From Paludibacteraceae bacterium (GTDB lineage Bacteria > Bacteroidota > Bacteroidia > Bacteroidales > Paludibacteraceae), in assembly GCA_017412245.1 (NCBI GenBank), contig JAFPYI010000027.1:1-61435 (forward strand): a DNA stretch of 61,435 bases, written 5' to 3'. Each line of letters opens with the position of its first letter. The first letter of the stretch is position 1. Position numbers and translations under genes: made by a program. Below, in pieces: positions 15,836 through 25,004 of the stretch. The notes under the pieces were generated by a model that was not told where the DNA came from, did no database searches, and saw only the letters and a program-made list of their open reading frames with translations.

Positions 15836-18800
15836 GTGAATATAGGTGACATACAAACTTTATTTGCTCAGCATCCCGAAATAGCGTTGGCGAAAAAGGA
15901 ACTGACTAAAGGAAAAGATATTCATCTTCTCCTTTCCGGTTTGTATGCAAGCACGCGGGCACTCACGCTCAGCGCGCTGAAAGACACAGCGCCGCTATTC
16001 ATCATTCTCGACAACACAGAGAGCGCACAATACCTCTACGCGGACCTGAAAACGATTCTACCCGATAACTCTTCCGCACCGGAGATCCTGTGGTTCCCTG
16101 CTGCGCAGAAAAGACGCGCGGTAGACGAAGCGGCACAAATACAGAGAACAGAAACACTAACCGCGCTATCTAAAGGAAACGGCCAATTTGTCATCACCTA
16201 TCCCGAAGCCGTTTCTGAAACCGTGCCGGCGAAAGAGACACTGACAAAAAATAGTTTCACGCTGTGCGTGGGACAGGAGATTCAACTCTCGCAACTGAAT
16301 AATCAACTCTCCGAACTGAACTTCACGCATGTGGATTTCGTCTTCGAACCCGGACAATACGCCATTCGAGGAGGAATAGTCGACATATACAGTTACAGTC
16401 ACGACAACCCGTACCGAATAGACTTCTTCGGAGACGAGATAGACTCCATACGAGAGTTCGACATCGAGGACCAGCTTTCAAAAGCCAAAATCGAAACAGC
16501 AGAAATCGTTGCCGCGAACTCTTCTGAGCCGACGCAGGCATCTGTCCTCGATTATTTGCCGCAAAAATGCATCTGGGTATCAAACGATTTCGCGGTCGTC
16601 AAATATAAATTGCCTACTCTCTTGGGCGAAGAAAAATGGGGAGAAAAACTGACAACCATCGAATTAGCGGAGAAAAGTTATTTCCCCGCCCATTCGAAAA
16701 TCACTTTTGACACCACGCCACAACCCGTCTTCCGCAAACAATTTGACATCCTTACGGAAGACATCCGGAAACACCTCGACGAAGGATACAAGATTTATAT
16801 CTTGGCGGACCAAAAGAAACAACTCGACCGTCTGCAGGCTATCTTTGAAGCACAGACGGACGATCAGATTGTTTTCCAACCCGTTCAAGGAATCTTACAC
16901 GAAGGATTCATAGATCATTCGCTCAAAATCTGTTGTTATACCGACCATCAAATCTTCGAACGTTACCATCGTGTCACAATGGCATCGGAAAACGCCAGAA
17001 GAGGAAAAGCGATTATCACCCTTCGGGAAATCAACCAACTCCAAATCGGAGATTATGTGGTTCATTCCGATCATGGTATCGCTAAGTTTGGAGGACTGGT
17101 CACAACGACTGTCAACGGACGGCAACAGGAGATGATCAAACTCAACTACCGCGACGGAGCAAACGTGTTCGTCTCTATCCATAACCTTCATCGTATCTCC
17201 AAATACAAAGGGAAAGAAGGTTCGGAACCGACCATCTCTCGTCTTGGAAGCGGAGCGTGGGAAAGACTCAAAGAGCGCACAAAAGATAAAGTAAAGGACA
17301 TAGCACGAGACTTAATCCGACTCTACGCCACTCGCAAGCAGCAGAAAGGCTTTGCTTACACGCCGGACGGATATATGCAACACGAATTGGAAGCTTCCTT
17401 CCTCTACGAAGACACGCCGGACCAAGCAAAAGCAACCGCTGACGTGAAGCATGATTTGGAAAGTCCCATGCCGATGGATAGACTCGTCTGTGGAGATGTG
17501 GGCTTCGGAAAAACAGAAGTCGCTATGAGGGCTGCCTTCAAAGTAGCCACAGACGGAAAACAGGTTGCTGTACTGGTACCGACAACGGTCTTGGCTTTGC
17601 AGCACTATAACACATTCCGCGAGCGAATGGCAAACATGCCCGTAAGAATAGAATATCTCAGCCGACTCAAGTCGGCTAAGGAAACAAAACAACTGCTCAC
17701 GGACCTGGAAGCAGGAAAAATTGATATTCTTATCGGCACACATAAACTCGTAAGCAAAACTGTCAAATGGCACGACCTCGGATTGTTGATTATTGATGAG
17801 GAGCAGAAATTCGGAGTTGCAGTAAAAGAGAAACTCAAAGCGCTTAGAGCCAACGTGGATGTTCTCACACTCACAGCCACACCTATTCCGCGAACTCTAC
17901 AATTCAGTCTGCTCGGAGCGCGTGACTTAAGTATCATGACCACGCCGCCACCTAACAGATATCCCGTCCAAACGGAACTCATCACACTCGATGACGAAGA
18001 TATAATCAAAGAGGCTATCGACCTTGAGATGGCAAGAAACGGACAGGTATTCATCGTCAATAATCGTATCGACATGTTACCACGTATCGAGAGACGTATC
18101 CATAAACTTTGTCCGGATGCACGAATCATCATCGCCCATGGACAATTACCGCCGGGAGAAATGGAAGAGCGACTCGAAGCGTTCATCAATTATGATTACG
18201 ATATCCTTATCGCCACAACGATTATCGAGTCCGGAGTGGACATCCCGAATGTCAACACTATCTTGATTTTCTCCGCACAGCAATACGGTTTGGCGGACTT
18301 GCATCAGTTACGGGGACGAGTGGGACGAAGCAACAGAAAAGCATATTGTTATCTCATCACGCCGGATAGAGAACTCTTGACAGAGAACGCTCGCAGACGA
18401 TTGGAGGCATTAGGCACTTTCGCGGAATTGGGAGCAGGATTCAATCTTGCTATGCAAGACCTTGATATTCGAGGAGCAGGAAACATGCTCGGAGCGGAAC
18501 AATCAGGATTTATTGCTGACTTAGGTTATGAAACCTACCAACGCATTCTCAACGAGGCCGTGGAAGAGATAAAAGAAGAGGACGGATTGTTGAATGCTTT
18601 CGAAAGAGAGGACACAAACCACTCAAACGAAAAAATAGCATGGTGTAGCGATTGTCAATTGGAAACAGACTTACCCGTTTGTTTCCCGAACGAATATATT
18701 GAGAATATCAGCGAACGAATCACGTTGTACCGGGAATTGGATAGCCTCCATAGCGAAGAACAGTTATTGGACTTCAAGAAACGCTTAATCGACCGTTTTG

Positions 18801-19123
18801 GCGTTTTGCCCGAACCCGCGGAAGAATTACTTTCTGTCGTTCGACTGCGCTGGCTGTGTTGTCGATTGGGAATAGAAAAGATCCTGCTCAAAGGAGAAAG
18901 AATGACATTATACCTCGTGCAAAAGAAAGATGCCTATTGGCAATCAGAGACCTTCGGAAAACTGATTCAATATGCTATCACGCGACCCGAAAGGTGCAAC
19001 TTGCATGAAGAGGTAGATAAAAAAGGATTAAAAACCGGAAGACGGTATATCACTATAACTAATGTAAAAACGATTGCTGGAGCAATGAACTTGCTCACAA
19101 AAATTGAAAATAAAGAAATATGA
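15836..19123 (+). CDS. mfd: Transcription-repair coupling factor Mfd
   Basis: The product is about 1095 residues from a GTG start chosen because it lies just downstream of the promoter. In order it shows the UvrB-like module (FEPGQYAIRGGIVDIYSY), the CarD/RID RNA-polymerase-interaction domain (GDYVVHSDHGIAKFGGL and MIKLNYRDG) and the helicase motor with GDVGFGKTEVA (Walker A), IIDEEQKFGV (DEEQ) and TATPIPRTL. The TRCF C-terminal domain follows. Mfd removes RNA polymerase stalled at lesions and recruits UvrA. It overlaps kdsB by four bases (ATGA), so the two are translationally coupled. Confidence 0.97.
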   Translation: MNIGDIQTLFAQHPEIALAKKELTKGKDIHLLLSGLYASTRALTLSALKDTAPLFIILDNTESAQYLYADLKTILPDNSSAPEILWFPAAQKRRAVDEAAQIQRTETLTALSKGNGQFVITYPEAVSETVPAKETLTKNSFTLCVGQEIQLSQLNNQLSELNFTHVDFVFEPGQYAIRGGIVDIYSYSHDNPYRIDFFGDEIDSIREFDIEDQLSKAKIETAEIVAANSSEPTQASVLDYLPQKCIWVSNDFAVVKYKLPTLLGEEKWGEKLTTIELAEKSYFPAHSKITFDTTPQPVFRKQFDILTEDIRKHLDEGYKIYILADQKKQLDRLQAIFEAQTDDQIVFQPVQGILHEGFIDHSLKICCYTDHQIFERYHRVTMASENARRGKAIITLREINQLQIGDYVVHSDHGIAKFGGLVTTTVNGRQQEMIKLNYRDGANVFVSIHNLHRISKYKGKEGSEPTISRLGSGAWERLKERTKDKVKDIARDLIRLYATRKQQKGFAYTPDGYMQHELEASFLYEDTPDQAKATADVKHDLESPMPMDRLVCGDVGFGKTEVAMRAAFKVATDGKQVAVLVPTTVLALQHYNTFRERMANMPVRIEYLSRLKSAKETKQLLTDLEAGKIDILIGTHKLVSKTVKWHDLGLLIIDEEQKFGVAVKEKLKALRANVDVLTLTATPIPRTLQFSLLGARDLSIMTTPPPNRYPVQTELITLDDEDIIKEAIDLEMARNGQVFIVNNRIDMLPRIERRIHKLCPDARIIIAHGQLPPGEMEERLEAFINYDYDILIATTIIESGVDIPNVNTILIFSAQQYGLADLHQLRGRVGRSNRKAYCYLITPDRELLTENARRRLEALGTFAELGAGFNLAMQDLDIRGAGNMLGAEQSGFIADLGYETYQRILNEAVEEIKEEDGLLNAFEREDTNHSNEKIAWCSDCQLETDLPVCFPNEYIENISERITLYRELDSLHSEEQLLDFKKRLIDRFGVLPEPAEELLSVVRLRWLCCRLGIEKILLKGERMTLYLVQKKDAYWQSETFGKLIQYAITRPERCNLHEEVDKKGLKTGRRYITITNVKTIAGAMNLLTKIENKEI

Positions 19124-19902
19124 AATACTTTGGTATCATCCCGGCCCGTTATGCCTCCACACGTTTTCCTGGAAAACCATTGGCGGACATCTGTCACAAG
19201 ACAGTCATCCATCGTGTCTATGAGCAAGCCTCAAAAAAACTGGACACACTCTTGGTGGCCACAGATGATGAACGTATTTATGACCACGTAGAGTCGTTTG
19301 GAGGAAAAGTCGTTCTCACACGGCCGGACCATCGTTGCGGAACTGACCGTTGTCTCGAAGCATATATGGCTATCACCACTCCTTCGTGGAGAGAGCAAAA
19401 CGACGCAGATACAGTCATCATCAATATTCAAGGAGACGAGCCGTTCATTCAACCCGAGCAGATACAATCACTCATCGATTGTTTTGAAAACGACCCGCAG
19501 ACACAAATAGCTACACTCGTTCGACCCTATACGGAAAAAGATACACTCGAGGACCTCGAAAACCCGAATACGCCAAAAGTGGTGTGGAGCAAGCAAACAA
19601 ACGAAGCTTTATATTTCTCTCGGAGCGTCATTCCTTTCTTACGGGGAATAGAGAAAAACGAATGGTTGAGCAAAGGACAGTTTTATCGCCACATCGGTTT
19701 GTATGCTTATCGTGCAGATATCTTGCAGCAAATCACGCACCTCCAACCTTCGCCCTTAGAGCAGGCTGAGAGTCTGGAACAATTACGGTGGCTGGAAAAT
19801 GGTTTCCGAATCAAAGTGGCGCAAACGGAGATAGAGACTATCGGTATTGATACTCCGCAAGACCTGGAAAAAGCAATTGAATGGTATAAACAAAACGGAT
19901 AA
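19120..19902 (+). CDS. kdsB: 3-deoxy-manno-octulosonate cytidylyltransferase (CMP-Kdo synthetase)
   Basis: The 260-residue enzyme begins with IIPARYASTRFPGKPLADI, the CMP-Kdo synthetase nucleotide-binding signature. NIQGDEPFI and the C-terminal GIDTPQDLEKA are equally typical. It activates Kdo with CTP for lipid A inner-core synthesis in the cytoplasm. It overlaps mfd and lies 28 bases ahead of deoD, in a plus-strand run of five genes. Confidence 0.97.
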   Translation: MKYFGIIPARYASTRFPGKPLADICHKTVIHRVYEQASKKLDTLLVATDDERIYDHVESFGGKVVLTRPDHRCGTDRCLEAYMAITTPSWREQNDADTVIINIQGDEPFIQPEQIQSLIDCFENDPQTQIATLVRPYTEKDTLEDLENPNTPKVVWSKQTNEALYFSRSVIPFLRGIEKNEWLSKGQFYRHIGLYAYRADILQQITHLQPSPLEQAESLEQLRWLENGFRIKVAQTEIETIGIDTPQDLEKAIEWYKQNG

Positions 19903-19930
19903 TATTAACCTTATAAAACACAAAATTATT

Positions 19931-20644
19931 ATGGCAAAAGAACAATGCCCAACGCCGCACATTGGTGCGCAGTATGGCGAAATTGCAAAGACAATGATTA
20001 TGGCGGGAGACCCGCTACGAGCTAAATTAATGGCTGAGAGATTCTTAACCAATCCTGTACAAATAAATAATGTACGTGGTATGTTAGGTTTCACCGGCGA
20101 GTACAAAGGAAAGAAAGTAACGGTTATGGGCCATGGAATGGGTATTCCATCCATCGGTATTTACACATACGAGTTATTCAATTTCTATGACGTAGACACC
20201 ATCATTCGTGTTGGTTCTTGTGGCGCACGCCAGATGAATGTGCATTTAGGAGACCTCGTCATCGCTTTAGGTAGTTGTACCGACAGCAATTATGCTGCGC
20301 AATACAACCTTCCGGGAAACTATGCTCCTATTGCTGACTTCCAAATGGCAAGAAAAGCAGCTGACGCTTGCGAGAAATTCGGATTCACCTATCATGTTGG
20401 TAATGTCTTCTCCGCAGATGTCTTCTATAGCGAGGACCCGCGCAAAGCAAACTGGACAAAAATGGGTGTCTTGGCGGACGAAATGGAAGCACCGGCATTA
20501 TACATGAATGCCGCAAGACTCGGCAAAAAAGCTTTGGTTATTTGTACGGTTAGTGATCATATCCTTACCGGAGAAGCAACTACGGCTGAGCAACGCCAAA
20601 ACTCATTCACAAACATGATGGATGTTGCATTCGAAATCATCTAA
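19931..20644 (+). CDS. deoD: Purine-nucleoside phosphorylase, DeoD type
   Basis: The 237-residue protein closely follows E. coli DeoD: TPHIGAQYGEIA, MAGDPLRAK, NNVRGMLGFTGEYKGK, VMGHGMGIPSIGIY, IIRVGSCGA, DEMEAPALY and the catalytic SDH of TVSDHILTGE. It phosphorolyses purine (deoxy)ribonucleosides. The start used is the ATG at 19931, which matches the family N-terminus; an earlier in-frame ATG inside kdsB would add an unrelated leader. Its stop overlaps the next start by one base (TAATG). Confidence 0.95.
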   Translation: MAKEQCPTPHIGAQYGEIAKTMIMAGDPLRAKLMAERFLTNPVQINNVRGMLGFTGEYKGKKVTVMGHGMGIPSIGIYTYELFNFYDVDTIIRVGSCGARQMNVHLGDLVIALGSCTDSNYAAQYNLPGNYAPIADFQMARKAADACEKFGFTYHVGNVFSADVFYSEDPRKANWTKMGVLADEMEAPALYMNAARLGKKALVICTVSDHILTGEATTAEQRQNSFTNMMDVAFEII

Positions 20645-21360
20645 TGAAGCAACGATTGCTCATAGTGTGTACTCTCTTGTTCCTGTGCCTCTGCGCATGG
20701 GGACAAGAGGAACACACGTCCACACGTAGTAATACCATTCTTACCGGCTTTTCCGGAGGAATGATGTTACACGGTGGTTATCTCTTTGCAGATAGTCCGG
20801 ATAAGGTCTTCAGCAACACAGGATTAGGAAATCTCGATTATGTGAAAGGCTTACCAAAAGACGGTTTCTGCTATGGTTTGGGAGGTGCGCTTAGAGCACA
20901 TCTTGTCAATCATATTCATCTCGGTGCAGAAGGTTTTGTCAGCACGATGCCGTTGATGAGAACTGGCTCAAATGTACGCACGGGTTGGGGAGGTATTCTC
21001 TGCGATGCGTATTTTCAATTGGGCAAAGTGCGTCCGCTTCTGGGCTTCACTATAGGCGGAGGTACGATGAAAAGATTGTATGTACCTAAACAAGACGAAG
21101 GCGTTGATTACGCAGAAACAGATAGCACGTATTACAATGCCTCATATACCAAAACGCCATTTTTCTTCATCGACCCTTATGTAGGATTGGAGGCGAACTT
21201 AACTTCGCACATGGCGCTTATTATTAGAATAGATTATATGCTTCCGTTCGGACGAACCGACAGTCAGCTAACAGATGACAAAAAATGGAAAGGGTTCATG
21301 GAACCGAGCGGAGTTCGATTATATATTGGTTTAATGTTTGGAAAACTAAATAAGAATTAA
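20644..21360 (+). CDS. Outer-membrane beta-barrel-like protein
   Basis: The 238-residue protein has a Sec signal (cleaved near CAWGQEE). Short alternating hydrophobic strands with Gly/Tyr turns follow (GGMMLHGGYLF, FTIGGGTMK, MALIIRIDYMLPFGR), and the end GVRLYIGLMFGKLNKN is typical of small outer-membrane barrels, although the last residue is Asn rather than Phe. I do not recognise a named family. It is coupled to deoD by a one-base overlap and directly abuts yidC. Confidence 0.7.
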   Translation: MKQRLLIVCTLLFLCLCAWGQEEHTSTRSNTILTGFSGGMMLHGGYLFADSPDKVFSNTGLGNLDYVKGLPKDGFCYGLGGALRAHLVNHIHLGAEGFVSTMPLMRTGSNVRTGWGGILCDAYFQLGKVRPLLGFTIGGGTMKRLYVPKQDEGVDYAETDSTYYNASYTKTPFFFIDPYVGLEANLTSHMALIIRIDYMLPFGRTDSQLTDDKKWKGFMEPSGVRLYIGLMFGKLNKN

Positions 21361-23280
21361 ATGGATAAAAACACTTGGATTGGCTTTCTTTTGATTGCCG
21401 CAATTATTGTTGGTTTCTCCTTGCTCAATCGTCCTTCAAAGGCCGAATTGGCAGAGCGCCAACGAGTACAGGACTCTATTGCTTTAGCACGCGCTGAACA
21501 AGAAGCAGCGCAACAGTTGACAAACGATTTGGCGGCTCAGCTCACAACACCGCAAGAGCAGACCACCACTCAGGAGCAACAAACTTCGCAGGAAGAGTTG
21601 CAAGCGCGCGTGCAGGCTGCGTATGGAACTTTTGCTCCTGCTGCGCAAGGCACAGAACAATGGGTCAAGTTAGAAAATGAGCACTTACGACTCACACTTT
21701 CCACACACGGAGGCGTGATTCAGCGTGCTGAGTTACTGGATTATCACGCAGCTGGCGATTCTGTGAATCCGTTATGCCTCTTCCGTGGAGAAGAAGCCAA
21801 TCTGGCATTCACGCTCATCACAGCTAATAATCGCATTCTGCAAACATCGAACATGTATTTCACACCGGTGCCTACAGATTCAACCAATCGCGCTATCTTG
21901 CGTTTACCGACTGCTGTAGAAGATGCATATATCGACTTCATCTACGACCTCTCGGATAGTTATATGGTGCATTTGTCAATTGCGCCGCATAACATGCAGA
22001 CAGAACTGGCACAAAATGTCAATTCGATGGAAATCCATTGGAAACAACTTATTCCGCAACAAGAGCAAGGACGTAAATTTGAGGAACGCTACGCTCAGTT
22101 GCAGTATATGTTAGTCGGAGGTGATATTGAGAAATTGAGCGAAAGCAAAGATGACAGCGACAAAGAATCTGCACGCGTGAAATGGATTGGTTATAAAGAC
22201 CAGTTCTTCTCTACCGTTATGATTGCCGATGATGCGTTTACATCCTCGCAATTCCAATCTACCGTTCAACCGAAACACTCCGGATATATCAAAGAATACC
22301 AAACGCAGACTTCTGCTGCCTTCGATATCACAGGCAACAATCCTATTGGTATGCGTTTTTATCTCGGCCCAAACCATTATCACACGCTGAAGGCTTATGA
22401 CGAAGGAGTGGAGAAAGACAATCGTCTCCACTTGAATAAACTGGTTCCGCTTGGTTGGAAAATCGTCAGCTGGATTAACACGATTCTGGTTATTCCTATG
22501 TTTGACTTGTTCACAGGATGGGGACTCCACATTGGTATTGTTATTCTGTTGATGACCTTGGTTATCAAACTTATTATTCTGCCTTTCGTCTTTGTCTCGT
22601 ATAAGTCAAGCGCCAAAATGCGTGCACTCAAACCGCAGATTGATGCTATCAACGAGAAATACCCTGCTGACAAAATGCAAGAGCGCCAACAAGCCACCAT
22701 GCAACTGTATCAGCAAGCAGGCGTGAATCCGATGTCAGGTTGCCTTCCGATGTTATTCCAGTTCCCCGTTCTCATGGCTATGTTCTGGTTCTTACCAACG
22801 GCTATTGAGTTACGTGGAAAATCCTTACTCTGGGCTCCGGATTTGTCCACCTACGATGCAGTCTTCCATTGGAGTTTCAATATTCCTTTGCTCGGCGACC
22901 ACTTGTCTTTATTCTGTCTCTTGATGACGATTGTGAATATCGTTTATACCTATATCACAATGCAATCACAAGCTACAGATCCGAATATGAAGTTTATGAA
23001 GTACATGATGTACGCTATGCCGCTCATGTTCCTCTTCATCTTCAACGATTATGCAGCAGGTCTTTCCTACTACTATCTCGTTTCTCTGTTCTTCACTATT
23101 CTGCAAACAATGATCTTCCGTTGGACATTAAACGACGAGAAGATGTTGGCGGAAATGGAGGCTAATAAAAAGAAAAAAGCCGGAAAACCTAAGTCCGGCT
23201 TTATGGCTCGTCTTGAGCAAATGCAACGTGAGCAACAGAAGTTAGCCCGCGAGCAAGCCAAGGCGAATATGAGACGATAA
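21361..23280 (+). CDS. yidC: Membrane protein insertase YidC
   Basis: The 639-residue protein has the YidC plan: an N-terminal signal-anchor (residues 6-22), a large periplasmic domain (about 90-350) and the five-helix insertase core beginning near WGLHIGIVILLMTLVIKLIILPF. MSGCLPMLFQFPVLMAMFWF and YAMPLMFLFIFNDYAAGLSYYY are present, and a basic C-terminal tail of about 50 residues ends it. It inserts inner-membrane proteins with or without SecYEG. The ATG directly follows the stop of the preceding gene. Its last 39 bases overlap the convergent SGNH-like gene. Confidence 0.97.
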   Translation: MDKNTWIGFLLIAAIIVGFSLLNRPSKAELAERQRVQDSIALARAEQEAAQQLTNDLAAQLTTPQEQTTTQEQQTSQEELQARVQAAYGTFAPAAQGTEQWVKLENEHLRLTLSTHGGVIQRAELLDYHAAGDSVNPLCLFRGEEANLAFTLITANNRILQTSNMYFTPVPTDSTNRAILRLPTAVEDAYIDFIYDLSDSYMVHLSIAPHNMQTELAQNVNSMEIHWKQLIPQQEQGRKFEERYAQLQYMLVGGDIEKLSESKDDSDKESARVKWIGYKDQFFSTVMIADDAFTSSQFQSTVQPKHSGYIKEYQTQTSAAFDITGNNPIGMRFYLGPNHYHTLKAYDEGVEKDNRLHLNKLVPLGWKIVSWINTILVIPMFDLFTGWGLHIGIVILLMTLVIKLIILPFVFVSYKSSAKMRALKPQIDAINEKYPADKMQERQQATMQLYQQAGVNPMSGCLPMLFQFPVLMAMFWFLPTAIELRGKSLLWAPDLSTYDAVFHWSFNIPLLGDHLSLFCLLMTIVNIVYTYITMQSQATDPNMKFMKYMMYAMPLMFLFIFNDYAAGLSYYYLVSLFFTILQTMIFRWTLNDEKMLAEMEANKKKKAGKPKSGFMARLEQMQREQQKLAREQAKANMRR

Positions 23281-23724
23281 CAACTGCTCTCCTGACGAGG
23301 AGAGTGTTACACCATCTTGCTCCAGCAATTCATCGTAATGAGGATTGCTGAGCATAGGGGTTGTAATATCAATAATATGGACACATTGCTGTGCGGCCAA
23401 ACGGAATAAAGCAATATTATATACATCTTGCATATTCCGCAGCCGTTCGGTCTTGCCGCCTAACCAGTAGAGAAGATTAGCGCGTTCCTGCATCGTAAAT
23501 CCGCGAGTGATGGACGCAAAAAAACGATTCTCATCTATGATAGGCAAACTAACAAGAACAGGCTCTTGTCCGCGCGTACGCACTTGCGCAATCTTATTGA
23601 TATAATAAGCTTTGTATGCAATGACATCCTTTTGTGGTTCATGTTTACCACTCGGATCAGCGGCTATTGCTTTCCAGTCGTATTGCAAGCCGCTCTCGGG
23701 TTGAATAATAACTGTCTTGTCCAT
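23242..23724 (-). CDS. SGNH/GDSL hydrolase-like protein, truncated and degenerate
   Basis: The 160-residue protein resembles only the C-terminal half of Bacteroidetes SGNH hydrolases: VLVSLPIIDENRFF, NLLYWLGGKTERLRNMQDVYN and DITTPML. Block V should read DGxHPN but is DGVTLSSSG, so the catalytic Asp/His pair is broken, and the N-terminal GDSL nucleophile block is missing. It has no signal peptide. It is probably a remnant or a recruited non-catalytic fold. Its 3' end overlaps yidC tail to tail by 39 bases. A 31-residue membrane peptide gene lies 12 bases upstream under a good promoter. Confidence 0.55.
   Translation of the reverse strand: MDKTVIIQPESGLQYDWKAIAADPSGKHEPQKDVIAYKAYYINKIAQVRTRGQEPVLVSLPIIDENRFFASITRGFTMQERANLLYWLGGKTERLRNMQDVYNIALFRLAAQQCVHIIDITTPMLSNPHYDELLEQDGVTLSSSGEQLLSSHIRLGLLAG
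23285..23302. terminator. Hairpin at the yidC 3' end
   Basis: CTCTCC and GGAGAG pair around a TGACGA loop just after the yidC stop, inside the end of the convergent gene. There is no clear T-run on either side, so this is a weak call. Confidence 0.3.
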
Positions 23725-23736
23725 AATAGCTGTATA

Positions 23737-23832
23737 TTATAAGTTGATAACTAAATAAGCAATAATCAATGGTAACTGTAAACAATAAAGTGCTACCAAT
23801 ACGTTCATTCCAATTTTTTGTACTGTTTTCAT
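23737..23832 (-). CDS. Small single-span membrane peptide (31 aa)
   Basis: A 31-codon frame encodes a basic N-terminus (MKTVQKIGMN) followed by one hydrophobic helix (VLVALYCLQLPLIIAYLVI). A canonical promoter at 23880-23911 is placed to start transcription about 40 bases upstream of its ATG, and it is the first frame of that transcript. The next gene is the SGNH-like remnant, 12 bases on. Function unknown; it resembles small membrane regulators or type I toxin peptides only in size and hydrophobicity. Confidence 0.5.
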   Translation of the reverse strand: MKTVQKIGMNVLVALYCLQLPLIIAYLVINL

Positions 23833-23879
23833 AAGTGTAACTGTTTATAGGTTTAACAAGTTTTTTTCGTTTGACGGTG

Positions 23880-23911
23880 CAAAATTACTGCTTTTGAATA
23901 AGGTGCACAAA
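23880..23911 (-). promoter_or_regulatory. Promoter of the 31-aa peptide and SGNH-like gene
   Basis: TTTG (23911-23908), 20-bp spacer, TAATTTTG (23887-23880) on the minus strand. Confidence 0.75.
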
Positions 23912-24031
23912 CAATTGTGATAGTTGATTAAAAAATATGACGAAACATACATAAAAGATGACTAAAACGCCTATTCTGTGACAAAATAAGTCATTTTAGA
24001 ATTTCGTCCCATCATAAAAAGTGACAAAATT

Positions 24032-24826
24032 ATGAGAAAAATCCCCGGTAGTGTTACCAATTTAACGGCACTTTTGTTGCATGTGATTGCCATGCCGATA
24101 TTCTTTTTGGTATTCATCCTTCTCTATCGCAGCACATGGATGATAGATTTTATAGGAATGACTGATGGTAATCGCTTGGTTTTCAACACTTTAATGCTAA
24201 CATGCATTCTAATTGGAGTGCTTTGCGGCTCACGAATTCCTATGACCGCTACGCGCGTACGGTTGACTTGGTTGCAATATATCATCTGGTCCGGATGCGA
24301 ATGGCTGGTCGCTGCTTGCTTCATGGCTTTATATATGGCGCTGATGTACGGTGTAGGCAATTATGGTTATTTTCCGGCACTCGGACAATGTATGCTTCTT
24401 GTCTTGGCTACACTCTCTTATCCGTATGTGATTGTGCCTGCACTCATGTGTGCCACTCGTCCGGACGCAGCAGATGAGAAAGAAGAAAATCTCATCCGAT
24501 TCACAGATAATACCGGCCGACTGAAATTAGTGGTCGCTAACACCTTATTGCTCTATATTGAAGGGCAAGAGAACTATATTCACATCTATTATTTGGAAGG
24601 AACACGCGTGAAGATGTTCGCCTTGCGCCAATCGATGATTGGGGTGGAAGAACTGTTAGGCAAACATGGTGTAGTGCGTTGCCAGCGTTCGTATTTCGTC
24701 AATCCGAGACACGTGAAAGTATTACGTCGGGACAAAGAAGGATTTATACATGCCGAATTGGACATAACGGACATCTCCGTTCCCGTCTCTCCAAAATACT
24801 ACGAGCAACTGAGCAAACTGCTTTAG
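24032..24826 (+). CDS. Membrane-anchored LytTR family transcriptional regulator
   Basis: The 264-residue protein has four predicted membrane helices (about residues 10-33, 49-67, 83-108, 116-141). A LytTR DNA-binding domain follows (about 158-262), with LLLYIEGQENYIHIYY, LRQSMIGVEELL and VRCQRSYFVNPRHVKVL. There is no receiver domain, so it is not a standard response regulator; such membrane LytTR proteins are common in Bacteroidetes and work without a kinase partner. No partner gene is adjacent. An 11-bp tandem array follows 58 bases downstream. Confidence 0.87.
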   Translation: MRKIPGSVTNLTALLLHVIAMPIFFLVFILLYRSTWMIDFIGMTDGNRLVFNTLMLTCILIGVLCGSRIPMTATRVRLTWLQYIIWSGCEWLVAACFMALYMALMYGVGNYGYFPALGQCMLLVLATLSYPYVIVPALMCATRPDAADEKEENLIRFTDNTGRLKLVVANTLLLYIEGQENYIHIYYLEGTRVKMFALRQSMIGVEELLGKHGVVRCQRSYFVNPRHVKVLRRDKEGFIHAELDITDISVPVSPKYYEQLSKLL

Positions 24827-24884
24827 TCAGCCAGAAAACCTCTCGGAACCCTTGAAAATACGGGCTTGCAACGGGGTAACATTG

Positions 24885-24924
24885 GGTGATTATTGCGTGA
24901 TTATTGTGTGATTATTGCGTGATT
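24885..24924. repeat. 11-bp tandem array after the LytTR gene
   Basis: Three and a half units of the type YGTGATTATTG follow with strict 11-bp spacing, in the convergent space between the LytTR gene and rlmN. Confidence 0.9.
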
Positions 24925-24975
24925 CGACAAATATCTGCGCGAATGCGTTTTATTAATAACCTAAAGAAAGCAAAA

Positions 24976-25004
24976 AAAATAGCGTCCAAATGGATGCTAT
25001 TTTT
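24976..25004 (-). terminator. Terminator of the fumarase-to-rlmN operon
   Basis: AAAATAGCATCC / GGACGCTATTTT-type stem (12 bp with one G-T pair) and an AAAT-type loop, with A and T runs on both sides so it can act in both directions. The rlmN stop codon lies inside the stem. Confidence 0.75.

Noticed and set aside
24885-24924. Tandem repeats as a possible CRISPR array
   Set aside because: Units are 11 bp and contiguous with no unique spacers, and no cas genes occur in the window.
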